Assembly (NCBI GenBank): GCA_045565695.1
Contig: JBJLEZ010000006.1
Coordinates: 1-31,568, forward strand
DNA length: 31,568 nucleotides
Origin: GCA-2690565 sp002457235
GTDB lineage: Bacteria > Verrucomicrobiota > Verrucomicrobiia > Opitutales > Coraliomargaritaceae
Reading direction: 5' to 3'
A program made the position numbers and the translations under genes. Within the stretch, counting starts at the first letter, position 1, and each line of letters opens with the position of its first letter. This document shows, in pieces, positions 8,337 through 17,730 of this stretch. Below the pieces are notes generated by a model that worked only from the letters and a program-made list of their open reading frames with translations, did not search any database and had not been told where the DNA came from.

Positions 8337-9353
8337 ATGAAGAAAGCATTAATTACTGGAATTACTGGACAAGATGGCTCTTATCTTGCTGAACTGCTAT
8401 TGAATAAGGGATATGAAGTCCATGGTATTATCCGAAGATCTTCTACTTTTAATACAAGTAGAATTGATCATTTATACCAAGATCCGCACATTAATGGAAA
8501 ACGTCTTTTTTTGCATTATGGTGATCTAGCTGATGGTGTGCAAATGGTAAAATTACTCTATTCTTTACAGCCTGATGAAATTTACCATTTAGGTGCTCAA
8601 AGTCATGTTCGAGTTTCTTTTGATGTGCCTGAGTACACGGGTGATGTGACTGGTTTGGGTACTTTGCGCATTTTGGAAGCGATTCGTGAGGTGGGCTTAA
8701 ATAATAAATGTCGTTTTTATCAGGCATCCTCTTCTGAAATGTTTGGTATGGTTCATGAAGTGCCACAAACAGAAAAAACCCCATTTTATCCACGTTCTCC
8801 ATACGGTTGTGCAAAAGTCTATGCTTATTGGTTAACCGTTAATTATCGTGAATCGTATAATTTACATGCGACAAATGGAATTTTATTTAATCATGAGTCA
8901 CCAAGACGTGGTGAAACATTTGTGACTCGAAAAATCACTCGTGCTGCTACACGAATTAAAATGGGGCTTCAAGATAAATTGTATCTTGGTAATTTAGATG
9001 CAAAACGAGACTGGGGCTATGCCAAAGAGTATGTCGAAGCAATGTGGCTGATGCTGCAACAAGACAGCGGTGATGATTACGTCATGGCCACCAATGAAAC
9101 TCATTCAGTCAAAGAATTTGTTCAAGAAACCTTCGCTCAATTAGATATGGATTGGGAGCAATATGTCGATTATGATAAGCGATATGAGCGCCCAACGGAA
9201 GTTGATTTATTAATTGGCGATCCAGCTAAAGCGAAAAAACAGCTCGATTGGGAGCCCAAAGTACGCTTCAAAGATTTGGTAAAGATCATGGTCGATTCCG
9301 ATTTGGAATTAGCTAAAAAAGAGGCGGCTTATAAGGCGGCGACCGAAGGGTAA
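8337..9353 (+). CDS. gmd: GDP-mannose 4,6-dehydratase
   Basis: Gmd converts GDP-mannose to GDP-4-keto-6-deoxymannose, the first step to GDP-L-fucose and related sugars. I use the ATG at 8337 because MKKALITGITGQDGSYLAEL is the normal N-terminus; a TTG at 8283 would add 18 unrelated residues. The 338-residue SDR protein shows the NAD(P) motif GITGQDGS (8-15), SSSEMFG (131-137) with the catalytic glutamate, YGCAK (Tyr156, Lys160), and HESPRRGETFVTRKI, typical of Gmd. It stands first in a plus-strand run and is followed after eight bases by fcl. The product presumably feeds fucose-containing surface polysaccharide. Confidence 0.97.
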   Translation: MKKALITGITGQDGSYLAELLLNKGYEVHGIIRRSSTFNTSRIDHLYQDPHINGKRLFLHYGDLADGVQMVKLLYSLQPDEIYHLGAQSHVRVSFDVPEYTGDVTGLGTLRILEAIREVGLNNKCRFYQASSSEMFGMVHEVPQTEKTPFYPRSPYGCAKVYAYWLTVNYRESYNLHATNGILFNHESPRRGETFVTRKITRAATRIKMGLQDKLYLGNLDAKRDWGYAKEYVEAMWLMLQQDSGDDYVMATNETHSVKEFVQETFAQLDMDWEQYVDYDKRYERPTEVDLLIGDPAKAKKQLDWEPKVRFKDLVKIMVDSDLELAKKEAAYKAATEG

Positions 9354-9361
9354 TTCTATAA

Positions 9362-10309
9362 ATGAATATTGAGTCCAAGATATACGTTGCAGGGCACCGA
9401 GGCATGGTTGGCTCTGCTGTAGTTCGAGCACTTCTTGAAGAGGGGTATCAAAATATTGTGACTCAAACTCGTTCAGATTTGGATTTGACCGATCAATCTT
9501 CGGTTCGTGCTTTCTATGAAGCCGAATCTATTGATTATGCAGTGATTGCAGCGGCCAAAGTAGGTGGCATTCACGCGAATAGTACCTATCCAGCTGAATT
9601 TATTTATGAAAATTTAGCGATTGCCCAAAACACCATTCATGAAGCCTATAGAGCAGGTGTGAAGCGACTGCTATTTTTAGGTAGCACCTGTATCTATCCT
9701 AAGCTTGCAGAACAACCTATTTTGGAATCTTCATTGCTGACAAGTCCTTTAGAGCCGACTAATGAAGCCTATGCGATTGCTAAGATTGCAGGTTTGAAGC
9801 TCTGCCAATTTTATCGTGAGCAATATGGCGTATTATTTCATTCAGCAATGCCAACTAATTTATACGGCAAAGGTGACAATTATCACCCAGAAAATTCGCA
9901 TGTATTACCCGCATTGATTCGCCGTTTTCATGAGGCTAAAGAACAAGCATTGCCTGAAGTGAAAGTTTGGGGAAGTGGAAAACCTTTGAGGGAATTTTTA
10001 CATTCTGATGATGTAGCAGAAGGGATACTTCATTTATTGAAATTAGAGAATCCCCCAGATTGGGTGAATCTAGGGAGTGGAGTGGAGATTTCGATAGGTG
10101 ATTTAGCACAATTAGTGGCTAAGACGGTCGGTTATAAAGGAACGTTAGCTTTTGATACCTCAAAGCCCGATGGCACACCGAGAAAACTGACTGATATCAG
10201 CTTGATTAAAAACACAGGCTGGAAGCCGAAGATTTCATTGGAAGATGGTGTCGCTATGGCTTATCAGGATTTTCTTATTGAAAACACTAAGGGTTCTTTA
10301 AGAGTCTAA
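9362..10309 (+). CDS. fcl: GDP-L-fucose synthase
   Basis: Fcl (WcaG) is a bifunctional 3,5-epimerase/4-reductase that makes GDP-L-fucose from the Gmd product with NADPH. The 315-residue length is typical. It carries the nucleotide-binding motif AGHRGMVGSAVVR (10-22), the active-site region LGSTCIYP (106-113) and the YxxxK pair Tyr137/Lys141 in EAYAIAKIAG. The C-terminal half includes NLYGKGDNYHPENSHVLPAL, a strong family signature. It follows gmd by eight bases and precedes gltX by 17 bases, so gmd-fcl is a functional pair, probably on one transcript with the synthetase genes. Confidence 0.97.
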   Translation: MNIESKIYVAGHRGMVGSAVVRALLEEGYQNIVTQTRSDLDLTDQSSVRAFYEAESIDYAVIAAAKVGGIHANSTYPAEFIYENLAIAQNTIHEAYRAGVKRLLFLGSTCIYPKLAEQPILESSLLTSPLEPTNEAYAIAKIAGLKLCQFYREQYGVLFHSAMPTNLYGKGDNYHPENSHVLPALIRRFHEAKEQALPEVKVWGSGKPLREFLHSDDVAEGILHLLKLENPPDWVNLGSGVEISIGDLAQLVAKTVGYKGTLAFDTSKPDGTPRKLTDISLIKNTGWKPKISLEDGVAMAYQDFLIENTKGSLRV

Positions 10310-10326
10310 TCCAACAATAAATAATT

Positions 10327-11697
10327 ATGTCTGAAGTAAGGGTAAGGTTCGCACCCAGTCCAACCGGGTTTTTTCATATTGGTAGTGCTCGTACAGCATT
10401 ATTTAATTGGTTGTACGCAAAACATACGGGCGGAAAATTTGTTTTAAGAATTGAAGACACAGACAAAGAGCGAAATACAGAAGAGGCCCTGAAGGTTCTC
10501 TTAGAGGGGATGCGTTGGTTAGGGCTTGATTGGGACGAAGGACCCGAAGTGGGGGGTGATTATGGACCTTACTCTCAAAGCGAAAGACAGTCTATTTACG
10601 ATTCGTATTTAAAAATCCTTAAGGATAAAGATCGTGTCTATGAAAAAGACGGGGCACTGTGGTTTCGCCTAGAAGGTGAGCGCTATACCGAATACGATGA
10701 ATTTCACAAAGCAGAAGTGGAAAAGGTAAAAAATGCTCCAGTGGTAATTGAAGATGCGATAAGAGGCCGAGTTGAAAGAACCGAAGAGCGTGATTTTGTC
10801 ATCGTGCGTTCAAATGGAGAACCTGTTTTTCATTTTGTGAACGTTGTGGATGATATTGCCATGGGCATCACCCATGTGATTCGTGGGGAGGATCATTTAT
10901 CGAATTCGAGTAAGCATGTAGAGTTGTTTAAGGCATTGGATGCGAAAGTTCCTGTATTTGCTCATATACCTTTGATTCTTAAGCAGTCAGGTCCTGGGAA
11001 AATGAGTAAGCGCGATAAGGGTGCTTTGATCGAAGAGTACGAGCAACGTAGTTTTATGGCAGAGGCGGTACGGAATTATATTTGTTTGCTGGGCTGGAAT
11101 CCTAAAGATGATCAGGAAAAAATGCCGATTGAAACAATAATTGAGCGATTTGATTTTGACGGAGTGAATAAGGGGAATGCCCGCTTTGATGAAACAAAAT
11201 TATCGGCTTTAAATTCCGAGTATATACGGGAGCTGTCAATAGAGGCTCTTGCCGACTATGCCTCACCAATTCTTGAGTCTAATGGAGTCAATTTGGCATC
11301 ATCAAACCGGTCTTATCTACTAGATGTTTTAGCACTTTGCCAAGGGAAGATCAAATCATTGGATACTCTTTTTGATTATGTGCATTATTTTTTCCAAGAG
11401 AGCTATGGTTTTGATGCCAAGGGCATGGAACGCATACAAAAGGGAGTCGACCCCAAAGTCTTACTCGGAGAGATTATGCCTGTTTTTGAAAGCGAAGCTG
11501 AATACTCTAGTGAAGCATTAGAGTCCTCGTTCAAAGCTATTGCTGAAGTAAATGAGCGTAAAATCTTTGCCTATTTTCCTGTAATACGCATGGCAACGAG
11601 TGGACTGACTGGTGGGCCTGATCTTCTACCAATGCTCTCGGTAATGGGTAGAGAAAGGGTGCTTCCTCGCTTGCAATCTTTTTTAGAAAAGCTCTAG
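10327..11697 (+). CDS. gltX: Glutamyl-tRNA synthetase
   Basis: This 456-residue class Ic synthetase charges tRNA(Glu) with glutamate in the cytosol. The N-terminus has RFAPSPTGFFHIGSARTALF with the HIGH-type motif (His17-Ile-Gly-Ser), and KMSKR lies at residues 225-229 in PGKMSKRDKG. The intervening stretch VNVVDDIAMGITHVIRGEDH is typical of bacterial GltX. The C-terminal anticodon-binding part is complete. Because a glnS gene follows, this enzyme is likely discriminating, charging only tRNA(Glu), though sequence alone does not prove it. Glutamyl-tRNA is also the substrate of HemA, encoded nearby on the other strand. Confidence 0.97.
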   Translation: MSEVRVRFAPSPTGFFHIGSARTALFNWLYAKHTGGKFVLRIEDTDKERNTEEALKVLLEGMRWLGLDWDEGPEVGGDYGPYSQSERQSIYDSYLKILKDKDRVYEKDGALWFRLEGERYTEYDEFHKAEVEKVKNAPVVIEDAIRGRVERTEERDFVIVRSNGEPVFHFVNVVDDIAMGITHVIRGEDHLSNSSKHVELFKALDAKVPVFAHIPLILKQSGPGKMSKRDKGALIEEYEQRSFMAEAVRNYICLLGWNPKDDQEKMPIETIIERFDFDGVNKGNARFDETKLSALNSEYIRELSIEALADYASPILESNGVNLASSNRSYLLDVLALCQGKIKSLDTLFDYVHYFFQESYGFDAKGMERIQKGVDPKVLLGEIMPVFESEAEYSSEALESSFKAIAEVNERKIFAYFPVIRMATSGLTGGPDLLPMLSVMGRERVLPRLQSFLEKL

Positions 11698-11725
11698 TGG
11701 TAAGCACAAACTGAAATAGTCTAAT

Positions 11726-13387
11726 ATGTCTGACGAATCCAATAAACCAGTCGATTTTATCCGCCAAATGATCCAAAGCAATGTGGCGGAGGGATTACAT
11801 GAGGGGCGAGTGCACACCCGCTTTCCTCCTGAGCCAAATGGCTATCTTCAAATGGGTCATGCCAAGGCGATTTGTTTAAATTTTGAAATCGCGAAAGAGT
11901 TTGGTGGTCAGTGTAACTTGCGCTTTGATGATACAAATCCTGAAAAAGAGAGTGATGAATTTGTCGAAGCGATCCAAGAGGATATACGATGGCTAGGCTA
12001 CGAATGGGATAAGTTATGCTTTGCGAGTGACTATTTTGAGCAGCTTTACAACTGGGCTATCCAACTAATCAATTCAGGTGATGCCTATGTCGATGAATCC
12101 GATCCCAGAAACCATTCGACTGAATCGTGGTACTTTAACTGAGCCGGGGAAAGAATGTGCCTATCGTAATCGTCCCTGCCGAAGAAAGTTTAGCTTTATT
12201 CGAACGCATGCGTAGAGGGCGAGTTTGAGGATGGGGCGATGGTGCTTCGTGCAAAAATTGACATGGCACATCCTAATATGAATATGCGAGATCCAGTGAT
12301 GTACCGCATTAAGCGAATGACGCATCATCGAGTGGGCGATGCATGGCCCATTTACCCGAGTTATGATTTCACCCATGGACAAAGCGATTCCTTAGAAGGG
12401 ATTACGCATTCATTGTGTTCTTTAGAATTTGAAGATCATCGTCCTTTGTATGATTGGTTTATTGAAAAGCTCGGTATTTTCCCTTCAAAACAAACTGAAT
12501 TTGCTCGGATGAATCTAAGTTATACGGTTTTAAGTAAGCGAAAGCTTCGTGAACTAGTTGAAGGTGATTTTGTTGAAGGTTGGGATGATCCGCGTATGCC
12601 GACGCTCGCTGGAATGCGTCGAAGAGGCTATCCGGCTGAAGCCATTCGCAATTTTTGTAAAACTGCGGGCGTGACTAAAGTGCCCTCTACTAGCGATATC
12701 GCACTTTTAGAGCATACAGTGCGTGATGTATTGAATCGAATCGCTCCAAGGCGTATGGCCATTTTTGATCCTTTGGAAATTGAACTCACTAATTGGGATG
12801 AAGCAGAAGTAAAGATTCTAGAAGGTGTCGTGAATCCTGAGGATAGTTCACTCGGTATGCGAAGTATTCCTTTTGGAAAACATTTATGGATTGAACAGAG
12901 TGATTTTCGAGAAGAGGTTAATCGCAAGTTTTTCCGTCTCAAGCCAGATGGAGAAGTCCGTTTGAGAAATGCTTATATTATTCGTTGTGATTCAGTAATC
13001 AAGGACGATTCAGGAAAGGTGATTAAACTACTTTGCCATGTCGATTTAGAGACGCTGGGTAAAAATCCTGAAGATCGAAAAGTAAAAGGAGTGATTCATT
13101 GGTTGCATGCGGATTCAGCTATTGAGGCAAAAGTACGGAACTTAGAACGACTCTTCACCGAAGAAAAGCCAGAGGCTGATTTAAAGAATTATTTTACGGA
13201 ATACTTTAATCAAGAATCTTCAAGCGAGGTCTCAATTTATTGCGAGCCAAGTATCCGAGATTTAGATGATGGCGAGACTTGCCAGTTTGAACGTATTGGC
13301 TATTTCTGTCGAGATAAGGCAAAAGAAGCAGATTGTTTGTATTTCAATAAAACAATTGCTTTAAAAGATTCCTTTATCCAGAAGTAA
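11726..13387 (+). CDS. glnS: Glutaminyl-tRNA synthetase (three frameshifts in this sequence)
   Basis: The N-terminal part (VHTRFPPEPNGYLQMGHAKA) and the C-terminal part from about 12221 are both clear GlnS in the same frame. Between them the reading frame changes three times. Removing one base from each of the runs at 12099-12100 (CC), 12174-12176 (CCC) and 12217-12219 (GGG) gives a continuous protein of about 552 residues, close to E. coli GlnS (554). The repaired middle includes ETIRLNRGTLTEPGK and EESLALFERMRRGEF. The KMSKR counterpart is VLSKRKL. The first signature reads QMGH rather than HIGH. The gene starts 28 bases after gltX. Because GlnS is normally needed, sequence error is more likely than decay. 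Confidence 0.9.
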
Positions 13388-13442
13388 ATTACTGTATTTC
13401 AACAGTTTAAGACTTTTAAAGGACTTTAAAAAGATCACTATT

Positions 13443-13459
13443 GTTACAGTTGCGTTACA
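13443..13459 (+). promoter_or_regulatory. Direct repeat GTTACA-N5-GTTACA upstream of the TonB-dependent receptor
   Basis: GTTACA occurs at 13443-13448 and again at 13454-13459, an 11-base period equal to about one helical turn. This is the geometry of PHO-box-like sites bound by winged-helix response regulators, and a TATCTG element lies 10 bases downstream. The same hexamer reappears upstream of the gene at 17731. The binding protein is unknown; PhoB-like binding is inference. Confidence 0.45.
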
Positions 13460-13533
13460 ATTAATGCCTTATCTGTATTTTGTATTGAGTAGATGCACCT
13501 AATTTACGTTTACTAAATTGCTTTTCTTTTAAT

Positions 13534-16500
13534 ATGAAATTGTTCATTAATTTTCTAAATCCTACACAGGTTCTATTTTTTTTGATTTCGATTAGTTGTT
13601 CTACTCATTGTCTTTTTGGAATTAATATTACTCTTTCTGATGAGCTTACTGAAGAAATTGATGCGATCGAAGCAAAGGAGAAAGAAGAATATGAACGAAT
13701 TAGTGATTCTGAGGCAAATCGTTCATCTGATTCCGAGGGATCAGATGTTGCTGCGTTAGATCTTTTACCTCCAGTCACTGGGCCCGAAGCGATGACAGAT
13801 TTCGCTGAAAATCAAAGCGGGTTAATTACTGGGCAAGTATTTGACAAAGAATCGGGAGAATCTTTGCAGGGAGTTGTTATTATTGTTGATGGGACGGATT
13901 TAGCAACAATCAGTGATTTCCAAGGTAGCTATTCGTTCGATAATATAGAAGTAGGTTCTTATGAGCTAAATTTCATTAAAGATGGTTTCATTGAAACCAA
14001 AGTTACTGATACAAATATTGTTGCTGGTGAAGTATTACAGCTGAATCTGGCACTACCTAGAAGACCTGTTGAAATGTCTGATGAGGTGTATCAATTGCAA
14101 GATTTTGTTGTGACTGCTCAAGAAGTTATCAGTCAAAATGTTGCCCTAATTTCATTAAGAAAAAGCTCTATTGGTTCAATTGAAGCACTTAGTAGTGAAG
14201 ATTTTAAAAAATATGCTTCCAGTAGCATGGCGGATGCAATGACTCGTATTAGTGGAGCTTCAATTTCTGACGGCAAATATGCGGTCATTAGAGGTTTGGA
14301 TGATCGCTATAATACCGTTTTGCTCAATGGAGTGCTTCTTCCCAGTCCTGATCCTGATAGAAAAGCGGTTGCATTGGATGTTTTCCCTACAAAGTTATTT
14401 ACAAATTTGGTAGTCAACAAATCATTTACTGCGGATCTTCCTGGTGATTCTTCTGGCGGAGCATTAACTATGAACACAAAAGGAATTCCTGATAAATCTT
14501 TTTTCAATGTGTCCATGGGGGTAGAGCATTCGACATTGAATGATAATCTTAATAAAGATTACTATCTAGCAGATGCAGAGCGTGTGAGTTACAGAGATTG
14601 GTTGTTCGAAAAGGATCCGAGAGGGTTTAGCATACCCGAAGTTGGTAATAAATTAATATCAAACTATTCTAGTACTTTAGGGATAATTGATTATCCTTTA
14701 TTTGCATCGGAGTTAAGAAAATTTCCTAAATTAAATGGCAAGTCATTTTCATTTTCCTTTGGAAATAGTCGTTATCTAAGACCTGATCTCAAAGTAGGTA
14801 TGTTATTTGCGCAAAATTTTTCATCTAAATACAAAAGTAAGTTCACAGAAGTTGAAAAAATATCGATTAATCCAGATGGATTTTTTCAAGTTAGTGAAAT
14901 CGGAAATATTCATAATCGTGGTGGTGTCACAGAAGGTGTTGAAGAATATAAATATTCGACTCTTTTTAGCTTAGGAACTGAAATTGGCGACCATTCTAAA
15001 TTAGGCTATACCTTTATTGATATAAAGGATTTTGAATCCAGTTCTTCTGAATATGATTATCGTAAAATGGATGATAGAGGGGAAAGCTTAATTTCTGGTG
15101 ATCCTCTAATTCGTGGTTTGCAAAATGTTCGCGATATGAATAGCTCAGCTATACAAAAAGATTTTACTCTACAAATGCTCAATGGTAATCACACTCTAGG
15201 CACTCTTTTTGGTAGTTCAGAATTGGAATGGAACATTGCAAGAGTCGATACAGAGCAACGGGAGGCAGATATAAGAAATATTTTTGATTACTTTTACGAT
15301 TATGGTTCTTTCCTAAATATTGCATCATTGCCTTCAGTTTCTCGTTTTGAAAGAGAAACAATGCAAATTACTGATATATTTAATATAAAATTAAGTAATT
15401 CATTAGAAATTTTTAATAATTTAACCTTTTCTTTTGATTTGGGTACAACTGGTTCAAAGTCAGAGAGAAGTTTCAAGCAATTAGAAACACGTCTTACTTC
15501 ATATTCTCACATTACTGGTGAGCCTAATTATGTGGCTTTACCTGCCCCTGATGGCATTAGAGGTCAGATTCCTTATTATATTACTAACGAAGATGGAAAG
15601 TCAGAAGAGATATTAAAAGACAAATTCTTTCATGACAATCCATTAGAGACCCAATTATTTGTTGAGGAGTTATTTAATGATAGAGAAAGTGCAATTGAAG
15701 CTCGTAATAATATATTGAATACTAATGAGTTAGATCTAATTGAGAGTAAAAATACTTTAAATGACCAAATAGATTCTCTTTATGTAAATAGCATCAACAG
15801 TCAGCTTAATGGATGGAACAGCGTTGCATCAAATGTTGGCCTCGGAGTTGCAATCGATCTAAATGACTTTTTTGTCTATAATTTGTCTCAAAGTGATTTA
15901 GCAGCTGTTCCTGTTGAAGAATATTTAGATCAGTTAAATGATCAAGAGCACCCTATTTATGGAACGCTGAATACTATTTATAAAGGATTTGCGGGAGCCG
16001 TTACAGAAGTTGAAGCTAAAGAAGCAGAAATAACGCAAATCAATGCAGATATTTCTCAAATTAATTTAGATCTAGTCCAAAGCTCTGAAGACTTAAATGT
16101 ACTCAATCAAGAAAGGGCTCAAATGCGTCAATTTTACACAGAAATAGCTGCATTAGATTCCTTTGTTGATTTACCTAATTATCATTTTAATTACACTATT
16201 GGGGATGGTAATTCAGGAAGAACTTCCCCACAACATATTTTAAACACACCATTGGGTTACTCATTTTATACATCTTCTGATGGGTCTTCCTTAACAGACA
16301 GCCAGTATTCAGCAAAAGCAGATTATCTTTATGAAGCTAAAGGAATTTCGGAAACAAATAGTGTGTTCTTGAACAATTCAGTTAAATTCAATCAATTTGT
16401 AGGCAACAAAATTCTTACAGTCAGCTCAGGAATTAGATTAGAAGAATCCAAGCTTTCCTATAAAATTCTTGATAAGAGGCCTGATGTACCTGGCTTCACA

Positions 16501-17641
16501 CAGCCTGCACCCACTTCTGCTGTTATTGTTGGTTTTGCGCCTGCAGTACTTGATAATAGGCCTATAGACCAATCCGATGAGTTTTATTACCTTACCACTA
16601 GTATCGAGCCGGAGGACGGACAATTTAAAATTTTCGTTTCATCTTCTTTAACCGCAGCAAAACCAACATTTAGGGAAATTGCCCCGTTTCCGATTTTTAA
16701 TATAACTGATAAAAGTGTAGAATTAGGCAATTCTGGATTGATGATTACAGATGCATCACTCATTGATGATCCAAATGTCAGTCAATATTATTTACTTAGT
16801 GAACAATTTGCGGGACTCAGATTTGCCGAAGTAAAGAGTACAGATTTACGATTTGACTATTACATCGGGGATGACGGCTTAATATCTCTGGGATTTTTTA
16901 ATAAAATTGTTGAAAATCCAATTGAAAGGGTACTTGCAAGGTCTATCGGCGGAATAGACATAAATACCTATCTAAATAATGATAATGATGCAGAAATTGA
17001 TGGGATAGAATTTGAGTTCAAACAATCATTTGGCGATCTCAGCTTGGGGGGCAATTTTTCTAAAATTGATGCAGAGGTGGAACGATCAAAATATGAGAAA
17101 GATTCAATAGCTGAAACCTTATCAACGCTCCAATCAGATTCAGAAACGAATTCTACAAATTCGTTAATCGATATTGACACATTTATAAATGGTGCAGGCT
17201 AGTAAACGATCATTATATAATCAGCCTAACTACATGGGAAATTTCTTTGTGTCTTATTATTTTGAAAAGCTGCGCTTAACTTGTTCTTTTTCTAAAAATT
17301 GGGTGGGAGAACAGTTGTATCGGGCAGGTAGTGTAACAAGTGATGGAGGTGCACCTGATTTATTTTGGGATTCTTATGACAGTTCCAATCTTGTATTCGA
17401 TTATCAAGTTAACGATAGCTGGAATATCAAGTTGACAGTTAAAGACTTAGATTCAAGTCCTAGAAATTTAATTTATGGTGAAAATTTCGTAAGTCAGTTT
17501 ACCGATCAACGAGTTTTTTATGATAAAGAAAGAGAAGCTAGCCCATATGAGCCTGAAACGGTTGGAAATATTAGCTCATTTAACAGGAAAAGTTATAGTC
17601 CAGAGCCATCATTTTCTTTGTCCATTAGTGGTAAATTTTGA
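13534..17641 (+). CDS. Large TonB-dependent receptor with carboxypeptidase-regulatory-like domain (frameshifted near the end)
   Basis: An outer-membrane active transporter of about 1,368 residues after repair. It has a signal peptide (about residues 1-28), an acidic low-complexity linker (34-72), a carboxypeptidase-regulatory-like beta-sandwich (about 96-175), a probable TonB box near LQDFVVTAQEV (188-198), and a plug domain with ADAMTRISGASISDG, PSPDPDRKAVALDVFPT and LPGDSSGG. The long barrel follows. Residues about 700-870 hold Gln/Asn/Glu-rich helical stretches predicted to form coiled coil, probably an extracellular loop. The frame stops at 17202; removing one G at 17197-17198 continues into a typical barrel end finishing in SFSLSISGKF. 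The substrate cannot be told from sequence. Confidence 0.88.
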
Positions 17642-17644
17642 TTT

Positions 17645-17682
17645 GTTACATGATTGTAACTTCAAAGACATACTAATGTAAC
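17645..17682 (+). promoter_or_regulatory. GTTACA / TGTAAC cluster upstream of the secreted beta-helix protein
   Basis: A perfect inverted repeat GTTACA-TGAT-TGTAAC lies at 17645-17660, and a further TGTAAC lies at 17677-17682, exactly 22 bases from the previous one. The last copy ends 10 bases before a TATATTTG element. The hexamer matches the pair upstream of the receptor gene, which suggests one regulator for both genes. The inverted repeat alone could also help terminate the receptor transcript, but no T-run follows. Confidence 0.45.
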
Positions 17683-17692
17683 TATTATTGTT

Positions 17693-17700
17693 TATATTTG
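17693..17700 (+). promoter_or_regulatory. Candidate -10 / -7 element TATATTTG
   Basis: TATATTTG fits the TAnnTTTG core described for Bacteroidetes promoters and lies 30 bases before the start codon, directly after the GTTACA cluster. It is a single short match and so tentative. Confidence 0.3.
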
Positions 17701-17730
17701 AGGAAGTTTTAATTTTTTAACTCACTAAAT

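Noticed and set aside
12161..12382. Minus-strand open frame opposite glnS
   Set aside because: It lies across the frameshifted but clearly coding glnS and has no recognisable features.
13410..13435. AT-rich near-palindrome after glnS as a terminator
   Set aside because: The stem is almost all A-T with a two-base loop and no T-run, so it is too weak to call.
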